Shown: one piece after another, positions 60,418-64,000 of the stretch | Layout: each line of letters opens with the position of its first letter | How positions within the stretch are numbered: the first letter of the stretch is position 1 | Assembly: GCA_035456405.1 (NCBI GenBank) | Contig: DATIDG010000094.1 | Span: forward strand, 1-64,000 | Source: JAGVSZ01 sp035456405 | GTDB lineage: Bacteria; Pseudomonadota; Gammaproteobacteria; Burkholderiales; SG8-39 | Reading direction: 5' to 3' | DNA: 64,000 nucleotides | Translations under genes and position numbers: made by a program | Notes under the pieces: generated by a model | Databases searched by the model: none | The model's input: only the letters and a program-made list of their open reading frames with translations | Told to the model about the DNA's origin: nothing

Positions 60418-61473
60418 ATGAAGTTTCTGTGGCCTGAAGCGCTCTGGCTGTTGCTCGCCGCGCCGCTGCTCGTGGGCGCCTACATCCTCCTGTTGCGGCG
60501 CAAGAAGAAGAGCGCGATCCGCTATGCCAGCCTGAGCCTGGTCAAGGAAGCGATCGGCCCCGGCCAGCGCTTCCGGCGGCACGTCCCGCCACTACTCTTT
60601 CTGCTCGCCATGGTGGTCGCGATCATCGCGATTGCGCGTCCGAGCGCCGTCGTCACCCTGCCGTCCGAGCAGCGCACGATCGTTCTCGCGATCGACGTGT
60701 CGCTGAGCATGCGCGCATCCGACATCGAGCCCAGCCGGCTCGAGGCCGCCCAGGAAGCGGCAAAAGCGTTCGTCCAGGAGCAGCCGGCGGACGTGCGGAT
60801 CGGCATCGTGTCGTTTGCCGGCACCGCGTCGGTCGTCCAGTCGCCCACGCGCAATCGCGACGACCTCGTCGCCGCGATCGACCGGTTGCATCTGCAGCGC
60901 CACACGGCGATCGGCAGCGGGATCATCGTCGCCCTCGCGACGCTCTTCCCCGACGCCGGCATCGACCTGGAGTCGCTGCTGTTCGGCGGCCGCGCGAATC
61001 GCGACGGCGGGCGCGCGCTGCCGGCGGACAAGGCAGCCAAGGCGGAGCCGAAGCCGTTCACGCCGGTGCCGCCGGGGTCCTACGCGTCCGGCGCGATCAT
61101 CCTGCTCACCGACGGCCGCCGGACGATGGGTCCCGACCCCGCCGACGCGGCGCGGATGGCCGCCGACCGCGGCGTTCGCGTCTACACGGTCGGCTTCGGC
61201 ACCGCGGAGGGCGGCATGGCCGACGTCGGCGGGTGGTCCATCTACATGCGCTTCGACGAGGAAACGCTGAAGATGGTTGCGGACATCACGCGCGCCGAGT
61301 ACTTCTACGCGGGCAGCGCGGCGGATCTGAAGAAGGTCTACCAGCAGCTGAACACGCAGTTCGTCCTGGAGAAGAAGGAGACCGAACTAAGTGCGCTCGT
61401 CGTCGCGGCGGCGGCCGTCCTGGCGCTCGCCGCGGGCGTGCTCTCGGTGCTCTGGTTCAACCGGATCGTGTGA
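60418..61473 (+). CDS. BatA-like VWA-domain membrane protein
   Basis: 351 aa: an N-terminal membrane region with two helices (WLLLAAPLLVGAYILLL and HVPPLLFLLAMVVAIIAIA), a VWA domain (about residues 90-320) with the MIDAS motif AIDVSLSMRAS and AIILLTDGRR, and a C-terminal helix (ALVVAAAAVLALAAGVL). It resembles BatA of Bat operons, but no BatB, MoxR or DUF58 gene is adjacent. Possible scaffold for envelope complexes. The 3' end overlaps the convergent OsmC gene by 17 bases. Confidence 0.87.
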   Translation: MKFLWPEALWLLLAAPLLVGAYILLLRRKKKSAIRYASLSLVKEAIGPGQRFRRHVPPLLFLLAMVVAIIAIARPSAVVTLPSEQRTIVLAIDVSLSMRASDIEPSRLEAAQEAAKAFVQEQPADVRIGIVSFAGTASVVQSPTRNRDDLVAAIDRLHLQRHTAIGSGIIVALATLFPDAGIDLESLLFGGRANRDGGRALPADKAAKAEPKPFTPVPPGSYASGAIILLTDGRRTMGPDPADAARMAADRGVRVYTVGFGTAEGGMADVGGWSIYMRFDEETLKMVADITRAEYFYAGSAADLKKVYQQLNTQFVLEKKETELSALVVAAAAVLALAAGVLSVLWFNRIV

Positions 61474-61972
61474 CGGCCGAAGCCACCGCGAGCCCTGGCG
61501 GTCGGCTGAGCGTCTGGAACACGACGCAGTAGCGTTCGGTCAGCCGCAGCAGGTTCGCGATCTGCTCCTCGGACGCGTCGGTGTCGAGCTCGAACCGCAG
61601 CCGGATGTCGCGGAAGCCGACCGGCGTGTCCTTCGCGACGCCGAGCGTGCCCCGGAAGTCCAGATCGCCCTCGGCGCGGACCGTCGCATCGCGCAGCTCG
61701 ACGCCGATCGCGGTGGCGACCGCGCGGAGCGTGACCCCCGCGCACGCCACGAGCGCCTCGAGCAGCATGTCGCCCGAGCAGGCGCTCAGGCCATCGCCGC
61801 CGGTGGCCGGGTGCAGCCCGGCCGTGACGAGCGCCTTGCCGGTCTCGACCTTGCACGCGACACCTTCGCCGATGCGGCCCTGCGCGCGCAGGGTGATCAG
61901 CGCGGCGCCCGGGTCGTCGCGATACCGCGCCTTCAAGGGCGCCTGCAACGTGCGGAGCTCCTCGGCGTTCAT
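61457..61972 (-). CDS. OsmC/Ohr-family protein
   Basis: 171-aa OsmC-fold protein. The first conserved cysteine is in GLSACSGDMLLEALVACAG and a second in LTERYCVVFQTL, the pair used by OsmC/Ohr peroxidases. ATG 61972 is 14 bases from the end of the permease gene on the same strand. It may reduce organic hydroperoxides; YhfA-like members of the same fold have other roles. Convergent with the VWA gene. Confidence 0.85.
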   Translation of the reverse strand: MNAEELRTLQAPLKARYRDDPGAALITLRAQGRIGEGVACKVETGKALVTAGLHPATGGDGLSACSGDMLLEALVACAGVTLRAVATAIGVELRDATVRAEGDLDFRGTLGVAKDTPVGFRDIRLRFELDTDASEEQIANLLRLTERYCVVFQTLSRPPGLAVASAVTRSG

Positions 61973-61986
61973 GACTCCTCCCTCGA

Positions 61987-63516
61987 TCAGGCAGGCGCGC
62001 GGGCCGGTTCACGCACTGCCAGGCAGATCGCGCCGAACAGCGCATAGCCGAGCGCCACCATCGGCGACATGGCCCAGCCGAGCTGCGCGCCGTGGATGAA
62101 GCCGAAGAAGGACAGCACCGCGCCGGCAAACGCGTACATCGCCGCCATCTTGAACTGCCGGTCGATGATGAAGGCGGCCATCGCGCCGAGCACGAGCCCC
62201 GCGAGCACGGCCCCGCCTCCGAGCAGCTCCATGCCGTGATACACGACTCCGGTGCTGCCTAGTGCCGCGATGCCGACCTTGCCTGCCGCCGTGCCGGCCG
62301 CAGCGAGCGCACTGTCGACCTGCAGCTGTCCCCACGCTGCGACGTTCGGGATGATCGCGAGGATCACCGCAGGCGCGTGCTCCTTCGGCGAGGCCTGGAA
62401 GGCCTGCGCGCCGATCACCAGCCCGATGTAGAGCAGGATCGGCAGGATCGCGACGAGCGGCACAACCGCGAGCAGCAGGGCGGTGAGCCCGAGGAAGCAC
62501 ACGAGGCCGATCACGACGCCGGTCGCGAGCGAGTAGCCGATGCGCCCGCCCACCGACTTCCAGCCGGGATGCCCGATGTAGACCGCCGGCGGGAACGGGC
62601 TGCCGAGCATCGATCCCACGACCGCGCCCACACCGTCGGCGAGAAGGATCTTACGCAGGCTGTAGTTGTCGCCGGCGGCGGCCGCGCTCTCGACGTTGTT
62701 CATCGCCTCGGTGAAGTTGTAGATGCCGAGCGGAATCGCGGTGACGAGCAGCGGCGCCACGTCCTTCAGCCCGGCCCACACGTCGGCCGACAACCACGGC
62801 AGGTGCAGGCCGAACTGCGCGAACGACTTCGTCACCTCGTCGGGCTTCATGTAGTCGCTCCAGCCGATTGCCGTCGCGGCCCACCCAAGCACGATGCCCA
62901 CGACCACCGCGGCGAGGCCGCCCGGGATGCCGCCCGGCAGGCGCACGTTCGCCGTCCAGGCGATCAGCACGATCGCGAGGGACACGAACGCGATCCACGG
63001 CAGCTCCCACATCTGGAACGCCGGGCGCATCGAGATGAAGGCGATCGAGATGCCCGCGAGCGTCCCCAGCATCGCCGCGCGCGGCGTGTGCGCGCGGATC
63101 CACGGGCCGACGAACGCGCCGAGCAGCACGATCACGCCGATGATGAAGCACCAGGCGAGCCCCGCCTGCCACGCGAGCTTCGCGTCGTTCGTCTTGAGGT
63201 ACACCGGCAGCATGATCACGAACACGACGATGAACATGTGCGGCACGCTCGGGCCGTACGGCATCGCCGTCACGTCGGTGCGCCCTTCCTTCCGCGCGAG
63301 GCTCCGCGCGAGCCAGGCGTAGTAGAGGTTCCCGAGCGGGAGCGCGATGCCGAGCGCCGGCAGGATGCGCCCGAACACGAGCTCCTCGGGCAGCTTGACC
63401 ACGTACAGGCACAGCCCGGTCAGCACGATCACGTTCAGCACGACGTTCGTGAACAGCCCGAAGAAGCCGTTCCAGTCCCCGGGCACCCACCACCGCACCG
63501 CCGTTCCGTTCGGCAT
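61987..63516 (-). CDS. NCS2 (xanthine/uracil/vitamin C) family permease
   Basis: 509-aa integral membrane protein with 12-14 hydrophobic segments. The central motif IPLGIYNFTEAMNNVESAAAAG contains the substrate-binding residues of the NCS2 family, and the N-terminal ALPLGNLYYAWLAR is typical of the AzgA-like branch. Transports a purine, pyrimidine or other ring compound with protons. It lies 14 bases before the OsmC gene on the minus strand and 55 bases after the cysteine hydrolase, suggesting that its substrate is hydrolysed by that enzyme. Confidence 0.88.
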   Translation of the reverse strand: MPNGTAVRWWVPGDWNGFFGLFTNVVLNVIVLTGLCLYVVKLPEELVFGRILPALGIALPLGNLYYAWLARSLARKEGRTDVTAMPYGPSVPHMFIVVFVIMLPVYLKTNDAKLAWQAGLAWCFIIGVIVLLGAFVGPWIRAHTPRAAMLGTLAGISIAFISMRPAFQMWELPWIAFVSLAIVLIAWTANVRLPGGIPGGLAAVVVGIVLGWAATAIGWSDYMKPDEVTKSFAQFGLHLPWLSADVWAGLKDVAPLLVTAIPLGIYNFTEAMNNVESAAAAGDNYSLRKILLADGVGAVVGSMLGSPFPPAVYIGHPGWKSVGGRIGYSLATGVVIGLVCFLGLTALLLAVVPLVAILPILLYIGLVIGAQAFQASPKEHAPAVILAIIPNVAAWGQLQVDSALAAAGTAAGKVGIAALGSTGVVYHGMELLGGGAVLAGLVLGAMAAFIIDRQFKMAAMYAFAGAVLSFFGFIHGAQLGWAMSPMVALGYALFGAICLAVREPARAPA

Positions 63517-63571
63517 GGTCTTCTCTCCCTGATGGCGCGCCCGCCCTGTCGCGGGCGCGGTACGAACCGTT

Positions 63572-64000
63572 CTATGCCTGCGCGAGCGCGTCGAGAAAGC
63601 GCTGCGAGTCGCTCACCCAGCCGAAGATGCCGCCCTGCGCCTTGATCATCTTCAGCGCCGCGACCTGGAACTCCGGGAAATACGAGCCCACGCAGTCCTC
63701 GAGCACCAGGCAGTCGTACCCGCGGTCGTTCGCCTCGCGCACGCTGGTGTTCACGCACACCTCGGTGGTCACGCCGCACACGACGAGCTGCCGGATACCG
63801 CGGTTGTGCAGCAGCGAGTCGAGGTCGGTGGCGTAGAACGCGCCCTTGCCGGGCTTGTCGACGACCGGCTCGCCGGGGGCGGGCTTGAGCTCGTCGACGA
63901 TGTCGTGGCCGTATTCGCCCCGGACGAGGATCCGGCCCATTGGACCGGGATCGCCGATGCCGGACTTGAGCCGCCCGCGCAGCTTCTTGCTGCGCGGCAG
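63572..64000 (-). CDS. Cysteine hydrolase (isochorismatase-like), 5' end outside window
   Basis: At least 142 aa visible, continuing past the window end. The start shown by an internal Met (63940) is not the real start, since the in-frame residues LKSGIGDPGP before it also belong to the family. Motifs: GRILVRGEYGHDIVDEL, VDKPGKGAFYATDLDSLLH and the catalytic cysteine in VVCGVTTEVCVNTSVREAND. These segments match biuret/ureidoacrylate-type amidohydrolases more than isochorismatase itself. With the NCS2 permease 55 bases downstream it points to use of an N-heterocycle or amide as nitrogen source. Confidence 0.85.
   Translation of the reverse strand: MPRSKKLRGRLKSGIGDPGPMGRILVRGEYGHDIVDELKPAPGEPVVDKPGKGAFYATDLDSLLHNRGIRQLVVCGVTTEVCVNTSVREANDRGYDCLVLEDCVGSYFPEFQVAALKMIKAQGGIFGWVSDSQRFLDALAQA

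Overview
The window reads as chromosomal DNA of a very GC-rich betaproteobacterium (probably Burkholderiales-like). This is inferred from the strong GC bias of codon third positions, the many branched-chain-amino-acid-type (Liv) ABC cassettes tied to acyl-CoA synthetases, the leucine/isovalerate catabolic genes, a class I PHA synthase and the style of the short CACAGAG/GGACACGGA palindromic repeats. No rRNA, tRNA, CRISPR array, insertion sequence or phage gene was seen. Genes are densely packed, often with 4-bp ATGA/GTGA overlaps, and no gene-free stretch exceeds about 250 bases.

Layout. (1) 1-8065, plus strand: an acyl-CoA synthetase cut by the window start, then livG-livH-livM-binding protein-livF and a PaaK-like ligase. 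(2) 8128-15451: a small DUF5993-type membrane protein and DsbB, then a class III CoA-transferase, a double-hotdog MaoC hydratase, a CitE-like lyase and a crotonase, which look like a mesaconyl/citramalyl-CoA type C5 pathway. Three tandem paralogous methyltransferases with signal peptides are translationally coupled to these. (3) 15457-19681: rhomboid protease, a methyltransferase coupled to a two-hotdog dehydratase fusion, a YfcE-like phosphoesterase and an MBL hydrolase. (4) 19794-27558, minus strand: leucine/isovalerate degradation (MccB, acyl-CoA dehydrogenase, methylglutaconyl-CoA hydratase, MccA, a GhrA-like reductase, HMG-CoA lyase, DUF1289). (5) 27703-34993: an unusual two-strand locus with a RibD-like reductase, a methyltransferase, a GT4 glycosyltransferase, an aberrant 6-pyruvoyl-tetrahydropterin-synthase homologue, a zinc-type dehydrogenase, a CDP-alcohol phosphatidyltransferase, an LtaS-like sulfatase-fold enzyme and an FkbM methyltransferase. 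No known pathway uses this set, so it is the best candidate for an undescribed biosynthetic system. (6) 35069-42669: a secreted alpha/beta hydrolase, then a second Liv cassette with its own acyl-CoA synthetase on the minus strand. (7) 42779-56130: a thiolase plus a small unknown protein on the plus strand, then a long minus-strand run. That run holds isovaleryl-CoA dehydrogenase, LysE exporter, acetyl-CoA acetyltransferase, acyl-CoA dehydrogenases, a TetR gene with a perfect 32-bp palindrome at its start codon, a split B12-dependent acyl-CoA mutase with a divergent active site, a MeaB GTPase fused to a nitroreductase-like domain, and PaaI thioesterase. (8) 56374-64000: MBL hydrolase, PHA synthase, EamA transporter and a VWA protein on the plus strand, then OsmC, an NCS2 permease and a cysteine hydrolase cut by the window end.

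Together the genes describe an organism that imports amino or organic acids, activates them as CoA thioesters, breaks them down to acetyl-CoA/propionyl-CoA-level intermediates and can store carbon as polyhydroxyalkanoate. The points most worth following up are the pterin-synthase-like/glycosyltransferase/phosphatidyltransferase locus (27.7-35 kb), the divergent B12 mutase with its MeaB-nitroreductase fusion and TetR operator (45.9-50.1 kb), and the three exported methyltransferases (12.9-15.5 kb).
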